A DNA stretch of 64,000 nt from JAJEFO01 sp009843725 (GCA_965243215.1 CBDEUJ010000003.1:992001-1056000); one strand, 5' to 3'. Shown: positions 25,380-35,507, counted from the first letter of the stretch. Numbers and translations: made by a program. The notes: generated by a model not told the origin, from the letters alone.

Positions 25380-28070
25380 CTACAGCCTGCCGTGACAGTG
25401 CTTGAACTTCTTGCCCGACCCGCACGGGCAAGGGGCATTCCGGCCCGGCTTTCCCCAAGTCGAAGGGTCGCTTTCGTCAAAGCCCGTAGCCGCCTTGGCC
25501 TTGGAGTCGGGCGGCTTCCCGGAGGCTGCGGCGGAGGCAGCCTGCTGCTGCGCCAGCATCTGCCGAATCATCGCCTGCTGCTCTTCCGCGCTAAGCGGCC
25601 GGATGTGGGCGAGCTTCTCGGTCACTTCTCCCCGCAGCGCGTTCAGCAAGCCCTCAAAGAGCTGAAACGACTCGGTCTTGTATTCGTTCACGGGATCGCG
25701 CTGGGCATAGGCCCGGAAGCCGACGACCGATCGCAGGTGCTCAAGCTTCAGGATGTGCTCTCGCCACTTCGCATCCATCGTCTGCAGCAGAACCTGTTTC
25801 TCGACGGACCGCATGTTGTCCAGGCCGAACTGCTCGGCCTTTGAATTCATGAGCCTGTCGGACTCTTCGTAGAGCCGTTCGCGGATCATCTCGTCATCGA
25901 CCCCTTCCTCGTCGGCCCAATCGACTATTGGGGCAGAGATTCCGGTCTTCTTCCTGACCTCCTCGGCCAGCGCCTCGGTTTCCCATTGATCCGCGTAGGA
26001 CTTGGGCGGAATGTGCTGCTCGACGAGGTCATCGATGACTTCGTGCCGCATGTCCTGCACGATTTCCTCGACCTCTGCCGCCTCCATGATCTCGCGGCGC
26101 TGGCTGAAGATGACCTTTCGCTGGTCGTTCATGACGTCGTCGAGTTTCAGGAGCTGCTTGCGGATGTCGAAGTTCCGGCCTTCAACCTTGGCCTGTGCAC
26201 GTTCGAGCGACTTGTTCACCCAAGGGTGCTGAATGGCCTCGCCGTCCTGCATCCCAAGCGTCGAGAGAACCTTGTCCAGCCGCTCCGACCCGAAGATGCG
26301 CATGAGGTCGTCCTCAAGCGAAAGAAAGAAGGTCGAGCGGCCCGGATCCCCCTGGCGCCCGGAGCGTCCGCGAAGCTGGTTGTCTATGCGCCGGCTTTCA
26401 TGCCGTTCGGTGCCAAGAACGAACAGGCCGCCGGCAGCCAGGACCTTTTCCTTGTCGTCGGCGTGCTCGGCCTCGATCCTGGCACGGATGGCCTCCGGGT
26501 CGGCGTCCGGCTCCTCGGCAAGCGCCTGCATCACACGCATCTCGACGTTGCCGCCGAGCTGGATGTCCGTGCCGCGTCCGGCCATGTTGGTGGCGATCGT
26601 CACGGCGCCGGGCTTGCCCGCGTCAGCCACGATCTGCGCTTCCTGTTCGTGGTGCCGGGCGTTCAGAACATTGTGCGCGATCTTCTCCTTTTTCAGCAGC
26701 GCGGACAGGAACTCCGAGCGTTCGATCGAGGTCGTGCCGACCAGAACCGGCTGTCCCTTGTCGTGGGCCTCCTTGATTTCGTGAACAATGCCGTCGAACT
26801 TCTCTGCCGCGGTGCGGTAGATCTGATCGTCCTCGTCCTCGCGCGCGACCGTGACGTTCGTCGGAATCTCCATTACTCCAAGCTTGTAGATCTCCTGGAA
26901 CTCCTCGGCCTCCGTCGCTGCCGTGCCGGTCATGCCTGCCAGCTTTTCGTAGAGACGAAAGTAGTTCTGGAAGGTCACGCTTGCCAAAGTGACGTTTTCC
27001 GGCTGGATCGGCACGCCTTCCTTGGCCTCGATCGCCTGGTGCAATCCGTCCGACAGCCGACGCCCGGCCATCATCCTGCCGGTGAATTCGTCGATCAGCA
27101 CGACTTCCCTGTCCCGGACGATGTAGTCCTTGTCTCTCGTGAACAGCTTGTGTGCCCTCAGCCCCTGGTTGACGTGATGCACCAGCGTCGTGGACTCGGG
27201 ATTGTAGAGCGACTGCTCCTCCGGCAGGAGTCCCGCCTCCCGAAGGCGTGCCTCGAGAAACTCGTTGCCGTCGTCAGTGTAGGTGACGTTGCGGGTCTTT
27301 TCATCGAGCGCGTAGTGATCGTCCTGCACTTCCGGGATCAGCTTGTCGATCGTGACATAGAGTTCCGAACGGTCCTCGCTCGGCCCGGAAATGATGAGCG
27401 GCGTCCGCGCCTCGTCGATGAGGATCGAATCCACCTCGTCAACGATTGCGAAATAGTGATCCTTCTGCGTCATGTCGGCCAGGGCCGATTTCATGTTGTC
27501 CCGCAGGTAGTCGAATCCCAGCTCGTTGTTCGTGGCGTAGGTGATGTCGGAACGATAGGCCGCCTTCTTTTCGTTTTCGTCCTGTCCGGGATGGACGACG
27601 CCGGTCGTCATCCCCAATGCGGAATAGACCTTGCCCATCCACTCGGCATCACGCTTGGCGAGATAGTCGTTCACGGTGACGATGCGAACGTTCCGGCCTG
27701 TCAAGGCATTGAGGTAGGCGGGAAAGGTCGCGACCAGAGTCTTGCCCTCTCCGGTCTTCATCTCGGCGATGCTGCCCCGGTGCAGGAACACGCCGCCGAT
27801 CAACTGAACGTCAAAGGCACGAAGGCCGAGCGAGCGCCTGCCCGCCTCGCGACAGTTGGCAAAGGCTTCGGGCAGGATGTCGTCCAGGCTCTCGCCTTCC
27901 GCGACACGCTTCCGGAACGCCTCCGTCCTTGCGACAATTTCCCCGTCTGACAGCGCCTCGAATTCCGGCTCCATCGCGTTGATCCGATCGACCAGCGGAC
28001 GCGTCGCCCTCACGCGGCGGTCATTCACGGTCCCGAAGACCTTTTTCGCAATTGTTCCAAATTCAAGCAT
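25380..28070 (-). CDS. secA: Preprotein translocase ATPase SecA
   Basis: The 896-residue motor pushes unfolded preproteins through SecYEG. Nucleotide-binding motifs are MKTGEGKTLVA (Walker A, near residue 105) and VDEVDSILIDEARTPLIISG. Helicase-like domain 2 contains NMAGRGTDIQLGG and QLRGRSGRQGDPG. The C terminus has the zinc/SecB-binding motif CPCGSGKKFKHCHGRL. It is divergent from a parvulin gene and has a good sigma-70 type promoter inside the divergent gap. Confidence 0.98.
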   Translation of the reverse strand: MLEFGTIAKKVFGTVNDRRVRATRPLVDRINAMEPEFEALSDGEIVARTEAFRKRVAEGESLDDILPEAFANCREAGRRSLGLRAFDVQLIGGVFLHRGSIAEMKTGEGKTLVATFPAYLNALTGRNVRIVTVNDYLAKRDAEWMGKVYSALGMTTGVVHPGQDENEKKAAYRSDITYATNNELGFDYLRDNMKSALADMTQKDHYFAIVDEVDSILIDEARTPLIISGPSEDRSELYVTIDKLIPEVQDDHYALDEKTRNVTYTDDGNEFLEARLREAGLLPEEQSLYNPESTTLVHHVNQGLRAHKLFTRDKDYIVRDREVVLIDEFTGRMMAGRRLSDGLHQAIEAKEGVPIQPENVTLASVTFQNYFRLYEKLAGMTGTAATEAEEFQEIYKLGVMEIPTNVTVAREDEDDQIYRTAAEKFDGIVHEIKEAHDKGQPVLVGTTSIERSEFLSALLKKEKIAHNVLNARHHEQEAQIVADAGKPGAVTIATNMAGRGTDIQLGGNVEMRVMQALAEEPDADPEAIRARIEAEHADDKEKVLAAGGLFVLGTERHESRRIDNQLRGRSGRQGDPGRSTFFLSLEDDLMRIFGSERLDKVLSTLGMQDGEAIQHPWVNKSLERAQAKVEGRNFDIRKQLLKLDDVMNDQRKVIFSQRREIMEAAEVEEIVQDMRHEVIDDLVEQHIPPKSYADQWETEALAEEVRKKTGISAPIVDWADEEGVDDEMIRERLYEESDRLMNSKAEQFGLDNMRSVEKQVLLQTMDAKWREHILKLEHLRSVVGFRAYAQRDPVNEYKTESFQLFEGLLNALRGEVTEKLAHIRPLSAEEQQAMIRQMLAQQQAASAAASGKPPDSKAKAATGFDESDPSTWGKPGRNAPCPCGSGKKFKHCHGRL

Positions 28071-28183
28071 TCGCAGCGCCTCTTGGCATCAGGACTGACG
28101 AGATCGTGTGAGGGGATGAGCTTGCCCGTGCCTCTGGCCCGCCATAGAAGGGCAAGGGGATGGTCGCCTCGCCAACGTTCAGC

Positions 28184-28212
28184 GATTTAAGGGGCGGGTA
28201 TCCCGCTGTCAA
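28184..28212 (-). promoter_or_regulatory. Candidate secA promoter
   Basis: On the minus strand TTGACA (28207-28212) and TAAATC (28184-28189) are separated by 17 bases. The -35 matches the consensus at every base. The leader to the secA ATG would be roughly 105 bases. Confidence 0.55.
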
Positions 28213-28249
28213 CTTCGCCCGGACCCCCGGCCCCATTTGAGGACGGAAC

Positions 28250-29101
28250 ATGACTTCAAGAACAAGGCTTGCCACCCTCGCGACCGTGATCGCGCTGGCA
28301 TTTCCAACGAACGCCCTCGGGGACGAGCATGTCCGTGCGGACACGGTCGTTGCAACCGTGAACGGCACGGACATCACTCTGGGACACATGATCCTGCTGA
28401 AGCAGCGCCTCCCGGACCAGTACCGGCAACTTCCGGGCGATGTCCTCTTCGAGGGACTTCTCGACCAGCTCGTTCAACATGCATTGCTTGGTGGCGTGGT
28501 CGAGACTCTCCCGCTCAGCGCGCGCCTGACGCTGGAAAACGAGGAACGCGCCCTTCGGGCAAACGAGGAAGTGCAGCGCGTTGCGTCCGCCGCCGTGACG
28601 GTCGAGGCCTTGCAGGAAGCGTATGACCAGGCCTACGGTTCGGCCGAGCCCGAGACCGAGTACAACGCCTCGCACATTCTCGTGACGACCGAAGAGGAAG
28701 CACAGGCGCTGGTGACGGACCTTGATGGCGGAGCCGACTTCGCCGCCCTCGCCAAGGAAAGGTCTACCGGGCCGTCCGGACCAGCTGGCGGGGAGCTGGG
28801 CTGGTTCGCCAGGGGCGCAATGGTGCCTCCATTCGATGCAGCGGTCGCCGCACTCGAGGTCGGCGCGATTTCGGATCCTGTCCAGACGCAGTTCGGCTGG
28901 CACGTCATCCAGCTCAACGAAACGCGGATCAAGGACGTGCCGACCATTGCCGAGGTTCAGGGAGAGCTTCTTGGCGGCATCCAGCGCGCCGCGATCGAAA
29001 GCCGCGTGGAAGAATTGCGGGCCGGCGCCGACATAACGCGCAAGACGGCGGACGACATCGATCCGGCCGTCCTGGACGATCTTTCGCTCGTGGACGGCTG
29101 A
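28250..29101 (+). CDS. Periplasmic parvulin-type peptidyl-prolyl isomerase
   Basis: The 283-residue protein has an N-terminal signal peptide (cleavage probably after TNALG). A helical SurA-like N domain contains VNGTDITLGHMILLKQRLP. A parvulin domain lies at about 140-235, from YNASHILVTTEEEAQ to GWHVIQLNETR. It should catalyse prolyl isomerisation of secreted or outer-membrane proteins in the periplasm. It is divergent from secA and precedes argJ by two bases. It is of the PpiC/SurA-like kind, and I do not assign a symbol. Confidence 0.88.
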   Translation: MTSRTRLATLATVIALAFPTNALGDEHVRADTVVATVNGTDITLGHMILLKQRLPDQYRQLPGDVLFEGLLDQLVQHALLGGVVETLPLSARLTLENEERALRANEEVQRVASAAVTVEALQEAYDQAYGSAEPETEYNASHILVTTEEEAQALVTDLDGGADFAALAKERSTGPSGPAGGELGWFARGAMVPPFDAAVAALEVGAISDPVQTQFGWHVIQLNETRIKDVPTIAEVQGELLGGIQRAAIESRVEELRAGADITRKTADDIDPAVLDDLSLVDG

Positions 29102-29103
29102 CC

Positions 29104-30333
29104 TTGGCCGGGAACCAGCCCGTCTCGCCGCTGGCGCCCGCAGGCGGCTTTCCGGATCTGCCGGTCATTGCCGGCGTCCGGTTCGCCGCGACGGCGGCAG
29201 GCATCAAGTACAGGGGGCGCACCGACGTGATGCTGGCCGAGCTCGCGCCCGGCACGACCATTGCCGGCACGTTCACGAGGTCAAGGACGCGTGCGGCACC
29301 GGTGCTGGACTGTCAGGAAAAGATTGATGCGCCATCGGAGGCCGGTGCCGCCATTGTCGTCAATTCCGGAAACGCGAATGCATTCACCGGCGCGACGGGC
29401 GTGACTTCCGTAAAGGCCGTCACGAACGCGACGGCAGACGCGACCGGCATCCCGGAAGCCCGCGTCTTCACGTCCTCCACCGGCGTCATAGGCGAGCCGC
29501 TCCCCCATGATCGCATCACCGCGACTCTGGCGGCCCTTGTCGACGGGCTTGACGGGCAAGGCATTGCCGAAGCCGCGCGCGCCATCATGACAACCGACAC
29601 TTTCCCGAAAGGCGCCGGCCGGACTGTCGACGTCGACGGGCGCAGGATCCACATCGCCGGAATCGCGAAGGGCTCCGGCATGATCGCGCCTGACATGGCA
29701 ACGATGCTTGCCTACATCTTTACCGATGCCCGGATCTCGCGGGACAGGCTTCAGCCGCTCGTGGCCGCCGCCTGCGACAAGACCTTCAACCGCATCACGG
29801 TCGACAGCGACACGTCCACTTCCGACACGCTTCTCGTCGCCGCGACGGGCGCGACGGGCGTCCAGGCGGAGGGCAGCGATGCATTCGCGGCGGCCCTCAC
29901 GGAAGTCATGGACGATCTTGCAAGACAGGTCGTGCGTGACGGGGAGGGTGCCAGCAAGTTCGTCACCGTCAGCGTCACAGGCGCCGCGAGCGAAAGCGAT
30001 GCCCGCCGGGTCGCGTTCGCGATCGCGAACTCGCCGTTGGTCAAGACGGCGATTGCCGGCGAGGACCCGAATTGGGGTCGAGTCGTCATGGCGGTTGGCA
30101 AGTCCGGCGCCGAAGCCGACCGGGACCGGCTTTCGATCCGGTTCGGAGACGTCCTGGTTGCCAAGGAAGGCAGCGTTGCTCCCGGATACGTGGAAGCCGA
30201 AGCCGCCCGGCACATGAGCGGCGAAGACGTCTCCGTTTCGGTGGACCTCGGCCTCGGAGTCGGCACGGCAACCGTCTATACCTGCGATCTCACGAGCCGA
30301 TACATTGCCATCAACGCGGACTATCGCTCGTGA
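29104..30333 (+). CDS. argJ: Bifunctional ornithine acetyltransferase / N-acetylglutamate synthase
   Basis: ArgJ transfers acetyl from N-acetylornithine to glutamate in the cyclic arginine pathway. The 409-residue precursor is self-cleaved before a catalytic threonine. Here the site is Ala-Thr200 in APDMATMLAYIFTDA. Other landmarks are NSGNANAFTG, TGVIGEPLP and the C-terminal EDPNWGRVVMAVGKSG. The start is TTG at 29104, directly after the parvulin stop; no ATG fits the family N terminus better. mutT follows with a GTGA overlap. Together with argG at 51 kb this gives two arginine-biosynthesis steps in the window. Confidence 0.94.
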   Translation: MAGNQPVSPLAPAGGFPDLPVIAGVRFAATAAGIKYRGRTDVMLAELAPGTTIAGTFTRSRTRAAPVLDCQEKIDAPSEAGAAIVVNSGNANAFTGATGVTSVKAVTNATADATGIPEARVFTSSTGVIGEPLPHDRITATLAALVDGLDGQGIAEAARAIMTTDTFPKGAGRTVDVDGRRIHIAGIAKGSGMIAPDMATMLAYIFTDARISRDRLQPLVAAACDKTFNRITVDSDTSTSDTLLVAATGATGVQAEGSDAFAAALTEVMDDLARQVVRDGEGASKFVTVSVTGAASESDARRVAFAIANSPLVKTAIAGEDPNWGRVVMAVGKSGAEADRDRLSIRFGDVLVAKEGSVAPGYVEAEAARHMSGEDVSVSVDLGLGVGTATVYTCDLTSRYIAINADYRS

Positions 30334-30728
30334 ATCTCGTCCTCGTGTCCGCCGTGGCCCTCGTCGACCCCGATGGCCGGGTTCTCCTCGCCCAAAGGCC
30401 AAGTGGAAAGTCGATGCCCGGCCTTTGGGAGTTTCCGGGCGGAAAGATCGAGGAAGGTGAGGCTCCGGAAGCCGCGCTGATGCGAGAGCTGCGCGAGGAA
30501 CTCGGGATCGAGACATGGGAAAGCTGCCTCGCCCCGCTGACTTTTGCCAGCCACGCCTACGACGACTTTCACCTTCTGATGGCGCTCTTTGCCTGCCGCA
30601 AGTGGCAGGGCACGCCGGTTTCAAGGGAAGGGCAGAGTCTCAAGTGGGTCAGGCCTGCCGCGCTGCGCGACTACCCGATGCCACCAGCCGACATTCCGCT
30701 GATTCCGGCCCTCAGGGACTGGCTGTAA
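30330..30728 (+). CDS. mutT: 8-oxo-dGTP diphosphatase (MutT-type Nudix hydrolase)
   Basis: The 132-residue Nudix protein removes oxidised dGTP from the nucleotide pool. The Nudix box runs from GGKIEEGEAPEAAL to MRELREELGIE, and the MutT-like N terminus contains VALVDPDGRVLLAQRP, with PGLWEFPGG before the box. The GTG start overlaps the argJ stop (GTGA); the longer open frame lies inside argJ. Its end faces the end of infB 29 bases away. Confidence 0.92.
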   Translation: MNLVLVSAVALVDPDGRVLLAQRPSGKSMPGLWEFPGGKIEEGEAPEAALMRELREELGIETWESCLAPLTFASHAYDDFHLLMALFACRKWQGTPVSREGQSLKWVRPAALRDYPMPPADIPLIPALRDWL

Positions 30729-30757
30729 CCTGGTCCTGCCGCGCAACGCGGGAAATC

Positions 30758-33250
30758 TCAGGTAAGCGTACGCTCGACCTCCTCGCGTTCGAAAATCTCG
30801 ATGACGTCGCCTTCCTTGATGTCATCGTAGCTTTCGAAGGCCATGCCGCATTCCTGGCCTGACGGAACCTCCGTCACCTCGTCCTTGAAGCGCTTCAGGG
30901 TCTTCAGGATCCCCTCGTGAATCACCACGTCGTCGCGCAGGAGCCGAACGCCAGCCGAACGCCGCGCGGTTCCTTCGGTCACGAGGCAGCCCGCGATGCG
31001 ACCAACGCCCGACACCATGAACGCCTCCTTGACCTGTGCATAGCCGATGAACCTCTCGCGAAGCTCCGAAGACAGAAGCCCGCTGGCAGCCGCTTTCGCA
31101 TCATCGACGAGGTCGTAGATCACGCTGTAGTAGCGAACGTCCACGCCCTTCTGGTTCGCGGCGTTCCGCGCAGGCGCATTGGCACGCACGTTGAAACCGA
31201 AGACCGGAGCGCCGCTTGCCTCGGCAAGGCCGACATCCGACTCGGTAATCGCGCCGACGCCGGAATGCAGAACGCGGATGCGCACTTCCTCATTGCCGAT
31301 CCTTTCCATCGCCTGGACGATGGCCTCAGCGCTGCCTTGCACGTCCGCCTTCACGACCAGCGGCATTTCGACGACGCTCTCGCCGTCCTTCGCCTTTTGC
31401 AGCATCTGCTCAATGGTTGTCGCGGCCCCGGCGGCGGCCCTCTTCTCCTTGGCCTGGCTTGCCCTGTAGTCAGATATCTCGCGCGCCTGCGCTTCCGTCT
31501 CGACAACGTTCAGGACATCGCCCGCCTCGGGCGTGCCATTCAGGCCCAGGACCTCGACCGGCACGGAGGGTCCGGCAGCCTTGACCCGCTCGCCCCTGTC
31601 GTTCTCCATCGCGCGAACCTTGCCCCATTGCTCGCCGACGACAAAGATGTCGCCCTGCCGGAGCGTTCCGTTCTGGACAAGGACCGTCGCAACCGGGCCG
31701 CGTCCGACATCAAGCTGGGCCTCGATGACCGCTCCCTGCGCCGCACGATCCGGATTGGCCTTGAGTTCGAGGATTTCCGCCTGGAGCGCTATTGCCTCGA
31801 GCAAGTCGTCCAGCCCGGTCGCGTTGACGGCCGAGACCTCCACGTCCTGCACCTCGCCAGACATCTTCTCGACGATCACTTCCTGCTGAAGAAGCTCGGT
31901 GCGAACGTTGTCGGGGTTGGCCGCCGGCAGGTCCGCCTTGTTGATCGCGACGATGATCGGGACCTCGGCCGCCTTGGCATGATTGATCGCCTCGATCGTC
32001 TGCGGCATGACGGAATCGTCGGCCGCCACGACAAGCACCACGATGTCCGTGACCTGCGCCCCCCGCGCCCGCATGGACGTGAACGCCGCGTGGCCGGGAG
32101 TGTCCAGGAACGTCAGGACCGCCTTGTCCTGCGTCGTGACCTGGTAGGCGCCTATGTGCTGCGTGATGCCGCCAGCCTCGCCAGCGGTAACCTTGGTCTC
32201 GCGAATTGCGTCGAGAAGCGAGGTCTTTCCGTGATCAACGTGGCCCATGACCGTGATGACGGGCGGGCGCGGATGCAGATCGTCGTCCTGGTCCTCAACC
32301 GTGTCGATGACGTCCTCGACATCCGCATCGGACACCCGCTGAACGCTATGTCCGAAGGTCTCGATGATGAGCTCGGCCGTATCCGCGTCGATCGTCTGGT
32401 TCTGGGTCGCCATGATGCCGTTCGTCATCAGTGCCTTGACGACATCGGCGACACGTTCCGACATCCGGTTCGCCAGTTCGCTGACCATGATCGCTTCGGG
32501 AAGCTGCACGGTGCGCATGACCTTTTCGCGCTCCTGCGTGCCGCCCGTGGCCTTCTGGCGTGCCCGCTCCTGCTTTCGCCTCATTGCGGCGAGCGAGCGT
32601 TGGCGGCCGCCTTCGCCGCCGGAAAGCGCCTGGTTCAGCGTCAGCTTTCCCTCGCGCCGCCCGCCGACGCCGCGAGACCGCGCGGCCCGATTGTCGCGGC
32701 GCGGCTCCCTGTCATCCCGCTGCTCACGCTTCGGTGCGGGCTTTCCGCCGCCGCGCGTCGGAGCGGGGTCCGCCGCCGGCGCCTGCTCCGCGGCAGCGCG
32801 CGCCCGGGCGGCCTCGGCCTTCTTGCGTTCCTCTTCCTCCGCCCTCGTGCGGGCCTTCTCCGCCCGCTCCTGTTCCTCGCGTTCCTTGGCAACAGCCTCG
32901 GCCTTGCGTCTTTCGCGCTCTTCGGCACGGGCCTTCTCCGCAGCAGCGCGCTTTTCGGCATCGGCTGCCTCCGCCACCTTGGCAGCGGCCAATGCCTTCA
33001 TGCGGCGCTCGAGCTCTGCATCCGATATTCCGGCTGGCCGATTGGACGGGTCCGTAGCCTTGACCGTCGCCACCTCCGGCTGGGGCGGCTGCTTGGCAGC
33101 GCCCGGTCTGGGCATGACAACGCGCTTGCGCTTCGTCTCGACCACGACGTTCTTGGTCCTGCCATGTGAAAAGCTCTGCTTCACCTGGCCGGGACCGCGC
33201 CCGCGCAAGCCGAGAGTCTTTTTGCCGTCACTTTCGCTCATGGGATCCAT
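30758..33250 (-). CDS. infB: Translation initiation factor IF-2
   Basis: The 830-residue GTPase places initiator tRNA on the 30S subunit. A short IF2 N-terminal motif is followed by a long Ala/Glu/Arg/Lys-rich, probably helical linker (about residues 75-215). The core IF2 N domain and G domain come next, with GHVDHGKTSLLD (near 335), DTPGHAAF and NKADLP, followed by domains II-IV and the C-terminal initiator-tRNA-binding domain. It is last in the rimP-nusA-ylxR-infB operon and overlaps the end of ylxR by 13 bases. Confidence 0.97.
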   Translation of the reverse strand: MDPMSESDGKKTLGLRGRGPGQVKQSFSHGRTKNVVVETKRKRVVMPRPGAAKQPPQPEVATVKATDPSNRPAGISDAELERRMKALAAAKVAEAADAEKRAAAEKARAEERERRKAEAVAKEREEQERAEKARTRAEEEERKKAEAARARAAAEQAPAADPAPTRGGGKPAPKREQRDDREPRRDNRAARSRGVGGRREGKLTLNQALSGGEGGRQRSLAAMRRKQERARQKATGGTQEREKVMRTVQLPEAIMVSELANRMSERVADVVKALMTNGIMATQNQTIDADTAELIIETFGHSVQRVSDADVEDVIDTVEDQDDDLHPRPPVITVMGHVDHGKTSLLDAIRETKVTAGEAGGITQHIGAYQVTTQDKAVLTFLDTPGHAAFTSMRARGAQVTDIVVLVVAADDSVMPQTIEAINHAKAAEVPIIVAINKADLPAANPDNVRTELLQQEVIVEKMSGEVQDVEVSAVNATGLDDLLEAIALQAEILELKANPDRAAQGAVIEAQLDVGRGPVATVLVQNGTLRQGDIFVVGEQWGKVRAMENDRGERVKAAGPSVPVEVLGLNGTPEAGDVLNVVETEAQAREISDYRASQAKEKRAAAGAATTIEQMLQKAKDGESVVEMPLVVKADVQGSAEAIVQAMERIGNEEVRIRVLHSGVGAITESDVGLAEASGAPVFGFNVRANAPARNAANQKGVDVRYYSVIYDLVDDAKAAASGLLSSELRERFIGYAQVKEAFMVSGVGRIAGCLVTEGTARRSAGVRLLRDDVVIHEGILKTLKRFKDEVTEVPSGQECGMAFESYDDIKEGDVIEIFEREEVERTLT

Positions 33251-33870
33251 TTCACCTCTTCGGCGGACATGCCACCGTCCAGTTCGCGAACGCCAGATAG
33301 CCGGATGGCGTCCTCCCTGACCAATTCAGTGAGTCCGCCGCGTCCGAGCGCCGCATGTATCACACGTTCGCGACCAAAGGACAAACCCAATTCTGACGCT
33401 GTCAGAACCTGAAAATGGCTGCCTCGGCCGCCTGGCGGATGAAGCCTGGACTTGCCGCGTTCCGAGCCGTCCGTGGCCTGGAACAGGATCCGGGCCTCGC
33501 CGCGACCAAGCCATTCCTTCACCCTTTCGAACCCGGCCACCGCCAGTCCCGCCTTCCGCGCCATCGAGATCCGGTCGGTCAGGCGCCGGGCAAGCAGCAT
33601 GTCGACATCGGCGGGCAACGTTTCGGGCACGGACACGCGCTTTCCTGCGGCACGGCCAAAGAGGCCCTGGCGCATGGCAACGCCCAGGGCGCCTCTATTC
33701 GCCGCAACCCATATTCCGCGTCCCGGAAGCCGCTCCAGGACATCCGGAACGACTTGCCCGTCCGGGCTGACCGCAAAGCGGATCAGGCGCCGCTTCGGCC
33801 GGATCTCGCCGGTCGCGATGCAGCGGCGTGCGGGCTCGCCGCGGGTCTTTGGTGTGCCGCCTCGGGGCAA
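33238..33870 (-). CDS. ylxR: RNA-binding protein YlxR (DUF448) with L7Ae-like C-terminal domain
   Basis: In the 210-residue protein the YlxR domain (about 10-90) shows RRCIATGE and the family motif LPGRGIWVAANR. A second region (about 95-190, RLTDRISMARKAGLAVAGFERV) resembles the L7Ae/L30e-like domain often fused to YlxR in alphaproteobacteria. The exact role is unsettled; YlxR proteins are linked to rRNA/RNase P or to gene regulation. The gene lies between nusA (15-bp gap) and infB (13-bp overlap), the usual place. Confidence 0.9.
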   Translation of the reverse strand: MPRGGTPKTRGEPARRCIATGEIRPKRRLIRFAVSPDGQVVPDVLERLPGRGIWVAANRGALGVAMRQGLFGRAAGKRVSVPETLPADVDMLLARRLTDRISMARKAGLAVAGFERVKEWLGRGEARILFQATDGSERGKSRLHPPGGRGSHFQVLTASELGLSFGRERVIHAALGRGGLTELVREDAIRLSGVRELDGGMSAEEVKWIP

Positions 33871-33885
33871 GGCCGTCCGAGGCCA

Positions 33886-35505
33886 TCAGGCCTCGACCTC
33901 CTCTTCAGCCCCGGCCTCTTCGCCATTCTCGGCCTCGAGCTGTTCGGGGTCTACCCAGCCCAGCTGGATCCGCGCGGTCATCACCATGTTCTGCGCCTCC
34001 TCCAGCGAGACGCTGAAGCTTTCGAGAAGGCCGTCGTCCTTGATCCTTTCGCCCTTGACCGTGGTCCACCCTCCGGCGAGTTCCCAGTCGGCGCATCGTG
34101 CGAACTCCTCGATCGTCTTCACGCCGTCGGCCGCGAGAACCTCGACCATCTGGGGAGTCAGCCCTTCGAATGCGAACAGGCTGTCTTCGGCCCCCAGCTT
34201 GCGGGCGCGCTCCTCGGCCTGCCTGTTCTGCTCGTCGATGTGGTCGCGGGCCCGGGCCTGAAGCTCGTTTGCCGTATCTTCGTCAACGCCGTCGATGATC
34301 AGCAGCTCGTCAATCTCGACATATGCGACTTCCTCAAGACTGGTGAAGCCCTCTGACACGAGCAATTGGGCGAAGAACTCGTCAAGATCCAGCGTGTTCA
34401 TGAAGAGCTTGGTGCGCTCCTCGAACTCCGCCTGGCGACGCTGGCTTTCCTCCTCTTCAGTCATGATGTCGATGTCGAGCCCGGTGAGATGCGACGCCAG
34501 CCGGACATTCTGTCCGCGCCGGCCAATGGCGAGGCTCAGCTGCTCTTCCGGCACCACGACCTCGATCCGCTCGGCATCCTCGTCAAGAACAACCTTGGAG
34601 ACCTCTGCGGGCTGAAGCGCATTGACGAGAAACGTCGGCGCGTCCTCGTTCCATGGAATGATGTCGATCTTCTCGCCCTGCAGCTCATTGACGACGGCCT
34701 GAACACGGGAGCCGCGCATGCCGACGCATGCCCCGACCGGGTCAATCGAGGACTCGTAGGAGATGACCGCAATCTTCGCCCGGCTGCCTGGATCACGCGC
34801 CACGGCCTTGATCTCGATGATGCCGTCGTAGATCTCCGGCACTTCCATCTTGAAGAGTTCCGCCATGAACTCCGGCGCCGTCCTGCTCAGGAAGATCTGC
34901 GGCCCGCGGGTCTCGCTCCGCACATCCTTGATGTAGCAGCGAATGCGGTCACCGGGGCGGTAGGACTCCCGCCCGATCTTCTCGTTCCGCCGCAGGACGC
35001 CCTCGCCGCGACCCACGTCCACGATCACGTTGCCGTATTCCTCGCGCTTGACGACACCGTTGATGATCGTGCCGGCACGATCCTTGAATTCCTCGAACTG
35101 CCTGTCCCGTTCGGCCTCGCGGACCTTTTGCAGGATCACCTGCTTGGCGGACTGCGCCGCGATCCGGTTCATGTCCACCGGCGGCACCTCGTCCACGATC
35201 ATGTCGCCGGGCTTGGGGTCGTCGAGATACTGGCGCGCCTGTTCCGGGGTCAGTTGCGCCTGATAGTTCTCGATCTCCTCCGTCTCGGGGTCGACCACCG
35301 TCCGCACGCGCGTGAACGTCGCCTTTCCGGTCTTGCGGTCGATCGACACGCGAATGTCCATTTCGGTTCCGTACCGGCTCTTCGCCGCTCGCGCGAGGCT
35401 TTCCTCCATCGCCTCGACCACCAGCGCCGGATCAATCATCTTTTCGCGTGCCACCGCTTCGGCGGTCTGCAGGAGTTCAAGCTGATTCGCGGATGTGATT
35501 GCCAT
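33886..35505 (-). CDS. nusA: Transcription termination/antitermination factor NusA
   Basis: The 539-residue protein has the NusA N-terminal RNA-polymerase-binding domain (1 to about 125). S1 and two KH domains follow (VGACVGMRGSRVQAVVNEL is the KH core), then C-terminal helix-hairpin-helix repeats (ADGVKTIEEFA) and an acidic tail. It controls pausing, intrinsic termination and rRNA antitermination. An ATG at 35511 overlaps the rimP stop but lies only one base from GGAGG; ATG 35505 has GGAGG at 7 bases and is preferred. The operon leader upstream of rimP holds an intrinsic terminator, a possible site of NusA feedback. Confidence 0.97.
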   Translation of the reverse strand: MAITSANQLELLQTAEAVAREKMIDPALVVEAMEESLARAAKSRYGTEMDIRVSIDRKTGKATFTRVRTVVDPETEEIENYQAQLTPEQARQYLDDPKPGDMIVDEVPPVDMNRIAAQSAKQVILQKVREAERDRQFEEFKDRAGTIINGVVKREEYGNVIVDVGRGEGVLRRNEKIGRESYRPGDRIRCYIKDVRSETRGPQIFLSRTAPEFMAELFKMEVPEIYDGIIEIKAVARDPGSRAKIAVISYESSIDPVGACVGMRGSRVQAVVNELQGEKIDIIPWNEDAPTFLVNALQPAEVSKVVLDEDAERIEVVVPEEQLSLAIGRRGQNVRLASHLTGLDIDIMTEEEESQRRQAEFEERTKLFMNTLDLDEFFAQLLVSEGFTSLEEVAYVEIDELLIIDGVDEDTANELQARARDHIDEQNRQAEERARKLGAEDSLFAFEGLTPQMVEVLAADGVKTIEEFARCADWELAGGWTTVKGERIKDDGLLESFSVSLEEAQNMVMTARIQLGWVDPEQLEAENGEEAGAEEEVEA

Positions 35506-35507
35506 TC

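Noticed and set aside
25986..27950. 654-codon open frame opposite secA
   Set aside because: Antisense shadow of a fully conserved SecA; no ribosome site and no recognisable domain.
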